The notes beneath the pieces are model-generated. The model did not search any database and had not been told where the DNA came from. It saw only the letters and a list, made by a program, of their open reading frames with translations. Of a stretch of DNA of 64,000 nucleotides, positions 50,743 through 61,231 are shown one piece after another. Source of the DNA: an uncultured SAR86 cluster bacterium (GTDB lineage Bacteria; Pseudomonadota; Gammaproteobacteria; Magnimaribacterales; D2472); the NCBI GenBank assembly GCA_902520725.1, contig CABYPB010000007.1, positions 1 to 64,000 of the forward strand, given 5' to 3'. The position numbers and the translations under genes were made by a program. How positions within the stretch are numbered: the stretch's first letter is position 1; the number at the start of each line of letters is the position of its first letter.

Positions 50743-50961
50743 ATGATCACAACACTTATATATATCGTATTACCTTTGTTGTTGCTTTCTCTTGCAGGCA
50801 GTTTGTTTTTTCTCTTAATTGATAAAGGAGATACTGGAAGAAAAAGAACCGTATATCTTCTTGGTCTAAGAGTCTTTTTTGCAGCTGTTTTAATCGCATT
50901 GGTGACAATTGGTCTTTATACAGGAGAGCTCGGAAACAGTGTTCCCTGGGACGACTCCTAA
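50743..50961 (+). CDS. DUF2909 family twin-transmembrane protein
   Basis: 72 aa, two TM; typical position opposite coxC/SURF1. Confidence 0.8.
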   Translation: MITTLIYIVLPLLLLSLAGSLFFLLIDKGDTGRKRTVYLLGLRVFFAAVLIALVTIGLYTGELGNSVPWDDS

Positions 50962-51876
50962 TTAAAGTATATAAACAAATAAAAACAACATTACCCAAAC
51001 TACATCAACGAAGTGCCAATACCATGAAGCAGCTTCGAATCCAAAATGGTCATGCTCTTCAAAGTGGCCAGCAAAGACTGATCTCGCCAACATAATTGCC
51101 AGCATAATACCACCCATCATTACATGGAAACCGTGAAAGCCTGTAAGCATGAAAAATGTTGAGCCATATATGCCAGAGTTTAGAGTCAATCCGTAATAGG
51201 CATATGCTTCATAATATTCAGCAGCTTGTAAGCCTACAAAGATTAACGCAAGAGTAACTGTGATTCCCAAGAACCTATTAAATTTCTTTCTATTGCCGTC
51301 TTTTAGACCAAGATGGGCAAAGTGAACAGTAACACTAGAACTTAAAAGTACAATGGTATTCCAAAGTGGCAACCATTCTAAGGCATGATCCCAGCCAGGC
51401 CAAGCCATACTTTTCTTAGCCAGAACATAACCATCTCCTTGGTCAGGGGTTACTATAACTGGCCAAGTAGATTCAAAACCCTGCCACATTTCAACGGCAG
51501 CAATTCCAATTCCTTTCTCGCCTTCTCCAGCTAACCATGGAACTGCAAGGGTTCTAACATAAAAAAGTGCTCCAAAGAAGGCAGCAAAAAACATTACTTC
51601 TGAAAATATAAACCATGCCATTCCATATACATAGGACTGTTTTAATTGATTAGAATCTAGTCCTGCAAGATGCTCTTTAATTACCTGACGAAACCAGAAA
51701 AATAAAGTAGTAAAAAGACATGCAAAACCAAAATATAATATGTATACAGAGTTGCTTGATGGATCATCTAAATTATTAATAGTGCTTGAAGCACCCATAA
51801 CAAGAACAAATAAAGAAAATGCCATAAAGATAGGAAACCTACTTTGATCTGGAACGTAATAACTTCCGCCACTCAT
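50962..51876 (-). CDS. ctaE: cytochrome c oxidase subunit III
   Basis: FSEVMFFAAFFGALFY, TGFHGFHVMMGG, WYWHFVDVVWVMLF; start trimmed to MSGGSYYVPDQ. Confidence 0.96.
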   Translation of the reverse strand: MSGGSYYVPDQSRFPIFMAFSLFVLVMGASSTINNLDDPSSNSVYILYFGFACLFTTLFFWFRQVIKEHLAGLDSNQLKQSYVYGMAWFIFSEVMFFAAFFGALFYVRTLAVPWLAGEGEKGIGIAAVEMWQGFESTWPVIVTPDQGDGYVLAKKSMAWPGWDHALEWLPLWNTIVLLSSSVTVHFAHLGLKDGNRKKFNRFLGITVTLALIFVGLQAAEYYEAYAYYGLTLNSGIYGSTFFMLTGFHGFHVMMGGIMLAIMLARSVFAGHFEEHDHFGFEAASWYWHFVDVVWVMLFLFVYIL

Positions 51877-51877
51877 T

Positions 51878-52438
51878 CTAGTTGCCCATTTCCATGTCAT
51901 GATGAGATAAAATTTCTTCATCATAATCAGTGATATCAAAAATTGTATATGACAAAATTATATTTTTAATGTTGGATGGAAGTTCATTTGAAACTAACAA
52001 TTTAACTGGTAGATATGCTTCTTCCCCTGGCATAAGCTCTTGTTGCTCAAAGCAAAAACACTCTAACTTTTTTAAATGGGCTGCTGCATTAGAAGGAGCA
52101 ACACTTGGTACTGCTTGGGCAACCATTCTTTTTTTAGTGGTGTTCTTTACATAAAAAGTTGCTGTGTGATACTTTCCAGTTTTTATTTTCATGACTTGTT
52201 CTGAAGGTTTGAATGTCCAAGGCATGTTTTCATTGTTAGTGGAAATGAATTGCAGGGCAATTAATCTTCCATCATCTATTACTAAACTATCATTATTTTC
52301 AGATTGAAATACCTTTCCATTTAAACCTGTGACTTCACAAAAAACATCATATAAAGGTACTAAAGCAAATCCAAAGGCAAACATTAAAGGAACCGCAATA
52401 ATAAGTTTTCTTAATGTTTTCTTAGCGCCCTTATTCAT
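51878..52438 (-). CDS. ctaG: cytochrome c oxidase assembly protein CtaG/Cox11
   Basis: PLYDVFCEVTGLNG, KKLECFCFEQQELMPGE. Confidence 0.95.
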   Translation of the reverse strand: MNKGAKKTLRKLIIAVPLMFAFGFALVPLYDVFCEVTGLNGKVFQSENNDSLVIDDGRLIALQFISTNNENMPWTFKPSEQVMKIKTGKYHTATFYVKNTTKKRMVAQAVPSVAPSNAAAHLKKLECFCFEQQELMPGEEAYLPVKLLVSNELPSNIKNIILSYTIFDITDYDEEILSHHDMEMGN

Positions 52439-54021
52439 TAGTTAATCTTTGGTGGAGTAGAAAATGTATGATATGGAGCAGGTGATGCAACAGACCATTC
52501 GAGGCCTCTAGCACCTTCCCATACTTGATCAGTAGCTTTCTTACCGCCCATTACAGTTTTAAGTACTATGAATAAAAATAATAATTGTGAAAATCCAAAC
52601 AAGAAAGCTCCAACACTTGAAACCATATTCCAGTCTGCAAACTGAAGGGCATAGTCTGGATACCTTCTGGGCATTCCTGCAAGTCCAATGAAATGTTGTG
52701 GGAAGAAAGTCACATTAACGCCTATAAATGATAACCAGAAATGAAGTTTTCCAAGTCTTTCGTCATACATATTACCTGTCCATTTTGGTATCCAATAGTA
52801 AACAGCTGCCATGATAGAAAAGATAGCACCAGGCACTAAAACATAATGAAAATGTGCAACAACAAAATAAGTATCATGATATTGGAAGTCTGCAGGCACA
52901 ATCGCTAGCATCAGTCCTGATAGTCCACCAATTGTAAATAAAACTACAAAAGCTATGGCAAACAACATAGGGGTTTCAAATGTTATAGACCCTCTAAACA
53001 TTGTTGCCACCCAGTTGAAAACTTTCACTCCTGTTGGAACTGCAATTAGCATTGTTGCCCACATAAAGAATATTTCTGCTGCTAGTGGCAATCCAACAGT
53101 AAACATATGATGTGCCCAAACTACGAAGGACAAAATTGCAATTGAAAGCATGGCCCAAACCATTGAAGAGTATCCAAATAATTGTTTTCTAGAGAATGTC
53201 TCAATAATATGAGAAACAATACCAAAGGCAGGCAAAATCATAATGTAAACTTCTGGATGTCCAAAAAACCAAAAAATATGTTGAAATAAAACTGGATCTC
53301 CGCCACCGGCTGCGTTAAAGAAACTTGTACCAAAATGAATATCCATCAGCATCATTGTTACCGCCCCGGCAAGAACTGGCATAACTGCAATTAATAAATA
53401 AGCTGTTATTAGCCAAGACCACACAAACAATGGCATTTTCATTAATCCAACTCCAGGCGCCCTCATATTCATTATTGTCACTACAACATTTATAGCACCC
53501 ATGATTGATGAAGCACCCATAATGTGAACTGAGAAAATAAAGAATGTAACACTTGGTGGAGCATATGTTGTGGAGAGAGGAGCATAGAAAGTCCATCCAA
53601 AATTAGGTGCACCACCTTCCATAAATAGCGAAGAAAGTAAAATGAAGAAAGCAAATGGCAATATCCAAAAACTTAAATTGTTCATCCTTGGTAAGGCCAT
53701 GTCTGGCGCGCCAATTTGCATTGGTACTAACCAATTTGCAAGACCAACAAAGGCGGGCATTACTCCGCCAAATATCATTATAAGACCGTGAAGGGTTATC
53801 ATTTGATTATAAAATTCAGGTTCTACTATTTGCATTCCAGGTTGGAAAAGCTCAGCCCTAATGACCATTGCCATAGCTCCGCCAATTAAGAACATCACAA
53901 AACTAAACCATAGATATAGAGTTCCTATATCTTTATGATTTGTTGTAAACAGCCACCTTGTTATCCCTTCGGCAGGACCATGGTGGTGATCGTCATGATG
54001 ATTTTCTATTACTGCGCTCAT
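52438..54021 (-). CDS. ctaD: cytochrome c oxidase subunit I
   Basis: [41 protein letters not shown]. Confidence 0.97.
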   Translation of the reverse strand: MSAVIENHHDDHHHGPAEGITRWLFTTNHKDIGTLYLWFSFVMFLIGGAMAMVIRAELFQPGMQIVEPEFYNQMITLHGLIMIFGGVMPAFVGLANWLVPMQIGAPDMALPRMNNLSFWILPFAFFILLSSLFMEGGAPNFGWTFYAPLSTTYAPPSVTFFIFSVHIMGASSIMGAINVVVTIMNMRAPGVGLMKMPLFVWSWLITAYLLIAVMPVLAGAVTMMLMDIHFGTSFFNAAGGGDPVLFQHIFWFFGHPEVYIMILPAFGIVSHIIETFSRKQLFGYSSMVWAMLSIAILSFVVWAHHMFTVGLPLAAEIFFMWATMLIAVPTGVKVFNWVATMFRGSITFETPMLFAIAFVVLFTIGGLSGLMLAIVPADFQYHDTYFVVAHFHYVLVPGAIFSIMAAVYYWIPKWTGNMYDERLGKLHFWLSFIGVNVTFFPQHFIGLAGMPRRYPDYALQFADWNMVSSVGAFLFGFSQLLFLFIVLKTVMGGKKATDQVWEGARGLEWSVASPAPYHTFSTPPKIN

Positions 54022-54033
54022 AATATATTCCTA

Positions 54034-55185
54034 TTATATCTTTGGTTCTTTGTAATCTACTATATCTTTTGGAATGACTATTTCGCCATCACCAGCTTCA
54101 GCATTTCCCCATGCTTGCCTTGAATATGTAATTACTGCTGCTAGTTCAACTTCAGACAAGTAATCAAATGAGTTCATAGCAGCTCCTTGAACTCCTTCCA
54201 TTAATATTTCTATGTGTCTATCTTTTTCATATAGAGCTATTTCACTTCCAGCTAGTGCAGGGAAAATACCAGAGATGCCCTGTCCTTCTGTTTGATGACA
54301 AGCCACACAATTAACCTCATATACGGTTTGCCCTCTTTCCATTAGTTCAGCAGTGCTCCAATCTTTAGTAGTTAATTCAGCAAGCTTGATTGCTTCTTGT
54401 CTTTTATTGAACACCCATTCATCATATTCGTCTTGTTCAACAACCTTTACAACAATGGGCATAAAGCCATGGTTTTTACCGCATAGCTCAGTACATTTTC
54501 CTCTATATATGCCAGGATTATCTACTACTGTCCATGCCGTGTTTACAAATCCTGGAATGGCATCTTGCTTAATTGCGAAGGCTGGCATCCACCAAGAATG
54601 GATAACATCATTTGCTGTAATTAGAAATCTAACTTTTTTACCAACTGGTATTACAACCATCTCGTCAACTTCCTGAAGATAGTTTTCACCTTTCGGTACA
54701 AGATTATATATTTCATCAAGATCTGTTGATAAATTTGCAAAAAAACTTACATCATCTTCTAAGTATCTATATTGCCACTTCCATTGATATCCTGTTACTT
54801 GAATATTTATATCACCAGCCTCATCGTCATAGATCTTAACTAATGTTTTTGATGCTGGAACAGCCATAGCAATAAGAATAAGAAAGGGAATAATAGTCCA
54901 GGCAATCTCCAGCTTATGATTTTCATGAAATGTTGCAGGTACTGGATTTTTTTTCTTTGTATGAGCCCACATTGAGTAAAACATCACGCTAAATACAAGC
55001 AAACCTATTACCACACATATCCAAAAGATTAGCATATGAAGTTCGAAAACCTCATTACTTATTTCTGTTGTGCCTCTTGTCATATTTAAAGCAAACCAAT
55101 CTGCGTTTAAAGATGGCGTTGCTACAAATATAAATAAAAGAGTTAAACTTTTACTCAAATTTTTAAAAAATTTAAAAAACATCAT
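54034..55185 (-). CDS. ctaC: cytochrome c oxidase subunit II with fused cytochrome c domain (caa3-type)
   Basis: CuA site CTELCGKNHGFM; C-terminal CVACHQTEG heme-binding motif. Confidence 0.96.
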   Translation of the reverse strand: MMFFKFFKNLSKSLTLLFIFVATPSLNADWFALNMTRGTTEISNEVFELHMLIFWICVVIGLLVFSVMFYSMWAHTKKKNPVPATFHENHKLEIAWTIIPFLILIAMAVPASKTLVKIYDDEAGDINIQVTGYQWKWQYRYLEDDVSFFANLSTDLDEIYNLVPKGENYLQEVDEMVVIPVGKKVRFLITANDVIHSWWMPAFAIKQDAIPGFVNTAWTVVDNPGIYRGKCTELCGKNHGFMPIVVKVVEQDEYDEWVFNKRQEAIKLAELTTKDWSTAELMERGQTVYEVNCVACHQTEGQGISGIFPALAGSEIALYEKDRHIEILMEGVQGAAMNSFDYLSEVELAAVITYSRQAWGNAEAGDGEIVIPKDIVDYKEPKI

Positions 55186-55315
55186 TGCCCTAGGTAAGTG
55201 TGTCTCAATAATAAAAAATACTTATAGTGTATTATAAGCTATTTATATAAATACAACAAAGTAAAAAAGCTTTTTTTTCGAAATGTATGATATATGTTTG
55301 TGATTATAATTTCTA

Positions 55316-55525
55316 TCAATTTTTATCTCTGTTCTTCTTAAAATCTTCCAAATTAATTACATTAATTTCTTCAATATCAGAAGCCTTTTTTTCTATTGGT
55401 CTCTTTTCTGTGTAATCACATTTCACACAATAAATCTCATCATCATCAGGATTGATTGCTATAGTATCCTTTTCTTTACATGCTGGGCATATTGCGCCTG
55501 CAATGAATTGAACAAACCTTTTCAT
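55316..55525 (-). CDS. yheV: YheV family putative metal-binding protein (DUF2387)
   Basis: KRFVQFIAGAICPACKEKDTI...YCVKCDYTEKRP. Confidence 0.85.
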   Translation of the reverse strand: MKRFVQFIAGAICPACKEKDTIAINPDDDEIYCVKCDYTEKRPIEKKASDIEEINVINLEDFKKNRDKN

Positions 55526-56340
55526 TCTCTCATTTTCTCAAGGTCTTTTAAAACAGGGTCTGTATCTGGGAAAACTTTAAACCACTTATTAAATGAGTGT
55601 GCAGCTTGATGAACAAGCATCCCCATCCCATCATAAACATTGTCTGATTGTGTTCTAGCCCATATGCAAAAAGGTGTTTCAACTAGAGAATAATTTAAAT
55701 CATAAAAATATGTATCTTTTTGAGTTGAAATTTTATCAGTCAAATCAAATTCTCCTGTTAGGCCAGCAGATGAACAATTTATTATGAGATCATATGAATC
55801 TTTTAAGTTTTGAAATGTATTTATATGAGTCATATTAGAAAACTTTCTTACTAACCGCTCAGCATTAGCTTGAGTTCTATTCATAATAGAAATTTTTGAA
55901 ACTTCTTCTCTTGCAACTTTATACAAAATGCTTTCAGCAGCAGCTCCAGCTCCAATAAAAAGAATATTGGCACCTTTAAAGTTAAATTTATTGTTGGAAC
56001 TAATATCAGATATAAAACCAATACCATCTGTTGAAAAAAGTGATAACTCTTTTTTTTCTTTAGCAACTGTATTTACTGCATTAATAAATTTTGCTTCGTT
56101 TGATATTGTGCCAACAATTTTTGCTGCGCTTTTTTTATGAGGAAGAGTTATATTCAACCCTCTTGAAAGAGGGTCTTGAAAAAACTCTTTTACAAAATTA
56201 TTAAAATCACCTTCTGAAACTTTATATGGTAAATATTCTATATTTACATTTTCATTTCTCGCAAATCTTGAATGAATAAACGGTGATAATGAGTGCTCGA
56301 TGGGATTTCCAACAACTCCTAGTTTATATAATTTAGACAT
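55522..56340 (-). CDS. aroE: shikimate dehydrogenase
   Basis: GNPIEHSLSPFIHSRFA, NITLPHKKSAA, YDGMGMLVHQAAHSF. Confidence 0.95.
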   Translation of the reverse strand: MSKLYKLGVVGNPIEHSLSPFIHSRFARNENVNIEYLPYKVSEGDFNNFVKEFFQDPLSRGLNITLPHKKSAAKIVGTISNEAKFINAVNTVAKEKKELSLFSTDGIGFISDISSNNKFNFKGANILFIGAGAAAESILYKVAREEVSKISIMNRTQANAERLVRKFSNMTHINTFQNLKDSYDLIINCSSAGLTGEFDLTDKISTQKDTYFYDLNYSLVETPFCIWARTQSDNVYDGMGMLVHQAAHSFNKWFKVFPDTDPVLKDLEKMRE

Positions 56341-57241
56341 TCCAATCCTTATTAATATAATTTAGTAAGTTTTCTTGCAAAAGGTCATATTCTGGAGATT
56401 TTTTATACGACCATTTTACATCTGATGGTAATGAAGCAAGAATTGATTCAATTCTGCCGTTGGATTGAAGTCCAAAGGAGGTTCCTCTGTCATATATTAA
56501 ATTAAATTCTGCATATCTTCCTCTTCTAAATAACTGGAATTCTTTTTGAATTTCATCATATTGAGTTTCTTTTCTTTTATTAATAATGTTTGAATATGAG
56601 TCAACATAGCACTCAGCAACACTTTTAAGAAACTTCATGCTTTCATTAATAGATGTAAAATCTGTTAAATTGTCAAAAAAGATGCCTCCAACGCCTCTTC
56701 TTTCATTTCTATGTGGAATTTCAAAGTATTTATTACAATTATTAGAAAAATCTTCATAGAAATTTTTACCAAAAGGCTCTAAGGCCGCTTTAGCACTTGA
56801 ATGCCATTGAATAATATCCTCTTCATAAGGTAAAAATGGCGTTAAGTCGTAACCTCCGCCTACCCACCAGTCAGCTATATCATTATTTTGATCTAAAATA
56901 GCAAAAATTCTAACATTCATATGACTTGTAGGTATATGAGGGTTTTTAGGATGTGAGATTACTGAAATACCCATTGCACGATATCCATATTCTGCTTTCT
57001 TGCTAAGTGTTCTAGCAAGAGCAGCTTTTGGTAAATCTTTGCCATATATTGACGAAAAATTTATAGCACAGTTGTCAAAGAAATTTCCGTTTGCAATAAC
57101 TTGAGTTATGCCTCCACCGCCTTCAGGTCTTTTCCATTCATCCCTAGACACATCTATGTCATTTGAATCTTCAAAGTCTGAAAATTTTTTATGTATATAG
57201 CTCTGTATGTCTTTAAATTTTTTTTCTAAATCATGAATCAT
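56333..57241 (-). CDS. hemF: oxygen-dependent coproporphyrinogen III oxidase
   Basis: WWVGGGYDLTPFLPYEED, RGVGGIFFDNL, EFNLIYDRGTSFGLQ. Confidence 0.97.
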   Translation of the reverse strand: MIHDLEKKFKDIQSYIHKKFSDFEDSNDIDVSRDEWKRPEGGGGITQVIANGNFFDNCAINFSSIYGKDLPKAALARTLSKKAEYGYRAMGISVISHPKNPHIPTSHMNVRIFAILDQNNDIADWWVGGGYDLTPFLPYEEDIIQWHSSAKAALEPFGKNFYEDFSNNCNKYFEIPHRNERRGVGGIFFDNLTDFTSINESMKFLKSVAECYVDSYSNIINKRKETQYDEIQKEFQLFRRGRYAEFNLIYDRGTSFGLQSNGRIESILASLPSDVKWSYKKSPEYDLLQENLLNYINKDWNV

Positions 57242-57244
57242 TAA

Positions 57245-57805
57245 TTATGCTCGAATAATGGCTTTAGACTCTAAATCGATGATCTTTGAGGCGCTCTTAT
57301 TTTCTCCAAGACTTTCATCATAGTATGCCAAATCATCATATTCAAAAAAATCAATAATATTCTTAGCATCATTAATATTACTATGTCCTGAAATATTAGC
57401 TGAAGTTGAAACGATAAAACCGTTAAACCTTTTAAATAATGACTTTATAGGTAAGTGATTGCTCACTCTAACAGCTAGTTTATTGGTATTATTTTTAAGG
57501 TGGTGAGGTATTTCTTCTTTATATTTTATTAGAAATGTATAAGGTCCAGGCCAATATTTTGATAAATATTCTTTATCACTTTTAGACAAATAACATAATT
57601 TTTTACCCACATGATCAATTGAACTAGCAAGTAGAATAAAATTCTTTTTTTTGCTTCTTTTTTTTAATTTAAATATTTTGTTGACCGCCTGCATATTAAA
57701 AGCATCGCAGCCTAGACCCCATATGGACTCCGTGGGATGTACAAGAATTTTTCCTGAATTCAGCCAGTCTATAGATGAGTTTGTATCTAGTGAAATTCTA
57801 TTCAA
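57245..57805 (-). CDS. tsaC: threonylcarbamoyl-AMP synthase (Sua5/YrdC family)
   Basis: VHPTESIWGLGCDAFN, YWPGPYTFL, STSANISG. Confidence 0.93.
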   Translation of the reverse strand: MNRISLDTNSSIDWLNSGKILVHPTESIWGLGCDAFNMQAVNKIFKLKKRSKKKNFILLASSIDHVGKKLCYLSKSDKEYLSKYWPGPYTFLIKYKEEIPHHLKNNTNKLAVRVSNHLPIKSLFKRFNGFIVSTSANISGHSNINDAKNIIDFFEYDDLAYYDESLGENKSASKIIDLESKAIIRA

Positions 57806-58306
57806 TTAAGAGTTAAGTTTTTTGTCTTTTTCTAAAACTTCAGCTCTCATATTTTTCTTGTATTCTACTAATTTTGTTGCAAGATCTTCGTTAGACGTTG
57901 CTAGTATTTGTACAGCCAAAATTGCACTATTTTTTGCCCCACTTTTACCTACAGCTACCGTAGCAACAGGAACACCAGGTGGCATCATTGCGGTAGATAA
58001 TAATGAATCAATTCCACCCATCCCGCCAGACTCTATAGGTATCCCAATTACTGGCTTAGTTGAATGAGCTGCAACTGCGCCCGCCAAATGCGCTGCCATA
58101 CCAGCAGCAGCAATAAATACCTTACATCCTTTATTTTCTGACGTTTTTATTAAATCCTTCACATCATGAGGTGTTCTATGGGCTGACATAACGTTTTTCG
58201 TATATTTAACGTCGAATGAGTCTAATATTGGGAAAATTGCTTCTACAATTGGTAAATCTGAGTCAGAGCCCATTATTATTGCTACTTGTGTTGTTTCGTT
58301 TGACAT
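57806..58306 (-). CDS. purE: N5-carboxyaminoimidazole ribonucleotide mutase
   Basis: IIMGSDSDLPIV, SAHRTPHDV, AAGMAAHLAGAVAAHSTKPVIGIP. Confidence 0.96.
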   Translation of the reverse strand: MSNETTQVAIIMGSDSDLPIVEAIFPILDSFDVKYTKNVMSAHRTPHDVKDLIKTSENKGCKVFIAAAGMAAHLAGAVAAHSTKPVIGIPIESGGMGGIDSLLSTAMMPPGVPVATVAVGKSGAKNSAILAVQILATSNEDLATKLVEYKKNMRAEVLEKDKKLNS

Positions 58307-58369
58307 TTTTTTACTCTTAAATTATTAACTAGATTATAATCACGCAATTATAATGAAAAAATAACAAAT

Positions 58370-58876
58370 ATGGCTAAAAAATTAAAGATTTTGATATTTC
58401 CAGACCCACGTCTTAGAAAAGTTGCTGAAAAAGTATCAAAATTCGACAAAAGTCTACAAAACCTTGCAGATGATATGCTTCATACAATGTATGAGGCCAA
58501 AGGTATTGGATTGGCTGCAACTCAGGTAGATCACCATATTAGATTAGTTGTTATGGATTTATCAGAGGATAGGAATGAGCCTCGTGTTTTTGTTAATCCT
58601 TCTTACAAAGTACTAAAAAATCATAATTTATTCGAATTTGAAGAAGGTTGCCTATCAATTCCTGGTTTTAATGAAACTATTTCTAGACCAGATAAAATTG
58701 AACTGAAGTGGCAAGATATCAATGGTAAAGAGCATACTGATGAGCCAGAGGGCCTCCTAACTGTATGTATTCAACATGAAATTGATCACTTGGAGGGTAA
58801 ATTGATGGTTGATTATGTAAGTGCGCTAAAAAGAGATAGAGTAAGAAGCAAGCTTTTAAAAGATTATAGACGTTAA
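58370..58876 (+). CDS. def: peptide deformylase
   Basis: [29 protein letters not shown]. Confidence 0.97.
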   Translation: MAKKLKILIFPDPRLRKVAEKVSKFDKSLQNLADDMLHTMYEAKGIGLAATQVDHHIRLVVMDLSEDRNEPRVFVNPSYKVLKNHNLFEFEEGCLSIPGFNETISRPDKIELKWQDINGKEHTDEPEGLLTVCIQHEIDHLEGKLMVDYVSALKRDRVRSKLLKDYRR

Positions 58877-58897
58877 TAGAAGAACTTAACTAAATTT

Positions 58898-59818
58898 ATG
58901 AACATATTATTTGCCGGATCGCCTAAAAGCTCCTCCAAAATACTAAAATATCTTGCCGGACTAAAAGAGGTGCATATAAAAGGCGTTGTAACTCAGCCTG
59001 ATAAAAGAGGTAAAAGAGGCGCTGATTTAAAAGATTCAGAGGTATCAAAGGTTGCGAGTGCTCTAAATTTGAGAGTTTTAAAGCCTATATCATTAGATGG
59101 CAAAATTTTTAGAGATGAAATTGAATCTTTAGATATTGATTTCCTGGTTGTTGTTGCTTATGGAAAATTATTGCCTAAATGGTTATTGCGGCATCCAAAA
59201 ATTATGTCGGTAAATGTGCATTTCTCGATTTTACCAATTTACCGTGGCGCATCACCCATTCAATCTGCATTAATTAACGGAGACAGTCAAAGCGGAGTAT
59301 CATTCATGCAGATGACAGATGCTCTTGATGAAGGACCAGTTATTTTAAATAAATCTCTAGAAATTAATAAAGACGATAATAAAATTACTCTTGAAGAAAA
59401 ATTAACAGATCTGTCAATAAAGAATATATTAAAAGTTTTAGAAGATTTAAAAAAGGGCTCAATAACCCCTTCAGAACAAAATCATTCACTGGCAACTTAT
59501 TGCACCAAGATATCAAAGGATGATTCCTTAATAGATTTTAAGGATTCAGCAACAAATATAATTAACAAATTTAAGGCTTATTTTGAATGGCCAGGCCTTA
59601 GCTTTATTCATAGAGAAAATAGAATAAAAATACATGAGATATCAATTGTTAATGAAGAAAGCAATGGAATTGCCGGAAGTTTTAATAGAATAGATAGCTG
59701 TGGTATATACTTTAATACATGTGATTTAGTAGTAGTAATCACTTACTTACAATTTCCAAATAAGAATATCATATCCTCCTTAGACGCTTTTAATTCCTAT
59801 AGATCTTTTTTTGAATAA
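58898..59818 (+). CDS. fmt: methionyl-tRNA formyltransferase
   Basis: NVHFSILPIYRGASPIQSALINGD; downstream of def. Confidence 0.96.
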   Translation: MNILFAGSPKSSSKILKYLAGLKEVHIKGVVTQPDKRGKRGADLKDSEVSKVASALNLRVLKPISLDGKIFRDEIESLDIDFLVVVAYGKLLPKWLLRHPKIMSVNVHFSILPIYRGASPIQSALINGDSQSGVSFMQMTDALDEGPVILNKSLEINKDDNKITLEEKLTDLSIKNILKVLEDLKKGSITPSEQNHSLATYCTKISKDDSLIDFKDSATNIINKFKAYFEWPGLSFIHRENRIKIHEISIVNEESNGIAGSFNRIDSCGIYFNTCDLVVVITYLQFPNKNIISSLDAFNSYRSFFE

Positions 59819-59875
59819 AATTTATTTTGCATTTAGCTCTTTTAATTATTGAAAAAGAGGTTTAATTTACACACT

Positions 59876-61231
59876 ATGAAAGTACTAATTTTAGGTGCTG
59901 GTAGAGTTGGGGGCAGTCTTGCAAGAGCATTAGTTAATAATAACTATGATGTTGCTATTGTAGATCAAGACAAAACAGCATTATCTTTCTTAGAAGAAAA
60001 ATTAGATATAATGACTATCGAAGGTCATGCTGCTCATCCTCTTTCAATAAAAAAAACTAGTGCTGATGAAGATACTACTGTTATAGCTGTAACGTCTAAT
60101 GATGAGGTAAATATAATTGCTTGTCAGGTAGCAAAAAAACAGTTTAATGTTAAAAAGACCATATGTCGGCTATCAGAAGGTTCTTATGCCAATGATTTAG
60201 ATATATTTGGTGAAAATGTAATTGATATGATTATAAGTCCAGAAAAAGAGGTCATGAAACATCTAAAAGAGCTAATTATTCATCCAGGCACAGAACAAAT
60301 TGAAAAATTTGCAGATGGTAATGTTAATTTAGTTAGCGTCAAGGCAAAGAAAAAAGGCAAGTTAGTAGGAAGAGAGCTTAAAGAGCTAAAAGAAGACATG
60401 CCAGATACCAATGCATTTGTTGCATCAATATATAGAAAAGGTAAACCATTTATTCCTTCAGGCGACACTTTAATTAAAGAAAATGATGAGGTTTATTTTA
60501 TTTCCTCTGAAGCAAGTATTGATCAGATTGTTAACGAATTTAGAGATAAGAAAGATGCTTATTCTAGAGTAATGATTATTGGTGGAGGGAAAATAGGGTT
60601 TTCTCTTGCAAAAGAACTTGAGGGTGACTATAAAACAAAGCTTATTGATTCAAATAAAGAGAGATGTTCTGATCTTTCAAAAAAATTAGAAAAAACCATT
60701 GTCCTCAATGGCTCTGCTACAGATGAAGATCTTCTAAAAAGCGAGAGTATAGAAAATATTGATATTTTTTGTGCGCTAACAGACGATGACGAAACTAATT
60801 TAATGTCTTCATTATTAGCAAAAAAAATGGGAGCAAAAAGAACTATGATAATTTTAAATAATCCGTCATATTTAGGGCTCGTTCCAGGATTTATAGATAT
60901 TTATATAGCTCCGTATAGATTGACTGTATCCTCTGTTTTGCAAGATCTAAGAGATAGTGACGTGGCCCAGGATGTTCTATTAAAGATGGATACAGGAGCA
61001 GAAGCTATTGAAGGCATAGTTCATGCAAACGAATATACTTCAAACCTCTTTGGTAAATCGTTAAAAGAGATACCTTTGCCAGAGGGCTCTTCAATAGGAG
61101 CAGTTATTAGACATGGCGAACTCTTAATGCCGGATTCTGATGTTGATCTTTGTATAAATGATCATTTAATAATTTTTCTTGCTAATAAAGATATGATGTC
61201 TGAGGTTGAGGTATTATTTAGAAAAAGTTAA
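59876..61231 (+). CDS. trkA: Trk system potassium transporter TrkA
   Basis: MKVLILGAGRVGGSLARAL, duplicated RCK domains; start trimmed from track. Confidence 0.95.
   Translation: MKVLILGAGRVGGSLARALVNNNYDVAIVDQDKTALSFLEEKLDIMTIEGHAAHPLSIKKTSADEDTTVIAVTSNDEVNIIACQVAKKQFNVKKTICRLSEGSYANDLDIFGENVIDMIISPEKEVMKHLKELIIHPGTEQIEKFADGNVNLVSVKAKKKGKLVGRELKELKEDMPDTNAFVASIYRKGKPFIPSGDTLIKENDEVYFISSEASIDQIVNEFRDKKDAYSRVMIIGGGKIGFSLAKELEGDYKTKLIDSNKERCSDLSKKLEKTIVLNGSATDEDLLKSESIENIDIFCALTDDDETNLMSSLLAKKMGAKRTMIILNNPSYLGLVPGFIDIYIAPYRLTVSSVLQDLRDSDVAQDVLLKMDTGAEAIEGIVHANEYTSNLFGKSLKEIPLPEGSSIGAVIRHGELLMPDSDVDLCINDHLIIFLANKDMMSEVEVLFRKS

Noticed and set aside
54353-54676. 107-aa ORF antisense to ctaC
   Set aside because: Shadow of the conserved CuA domain on the other strand.
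55263-55276. AAAAAAGCTTTTTT palindrome between yheV and ctaC, considered as a bidirectional terminator
   Set aside because: Pure A/T arms with a GC dinucleotide centre and no loop; cannot form a stable terminator hairpin, and neither flanking gene ends towards it except yheV, which is 40 nt away.
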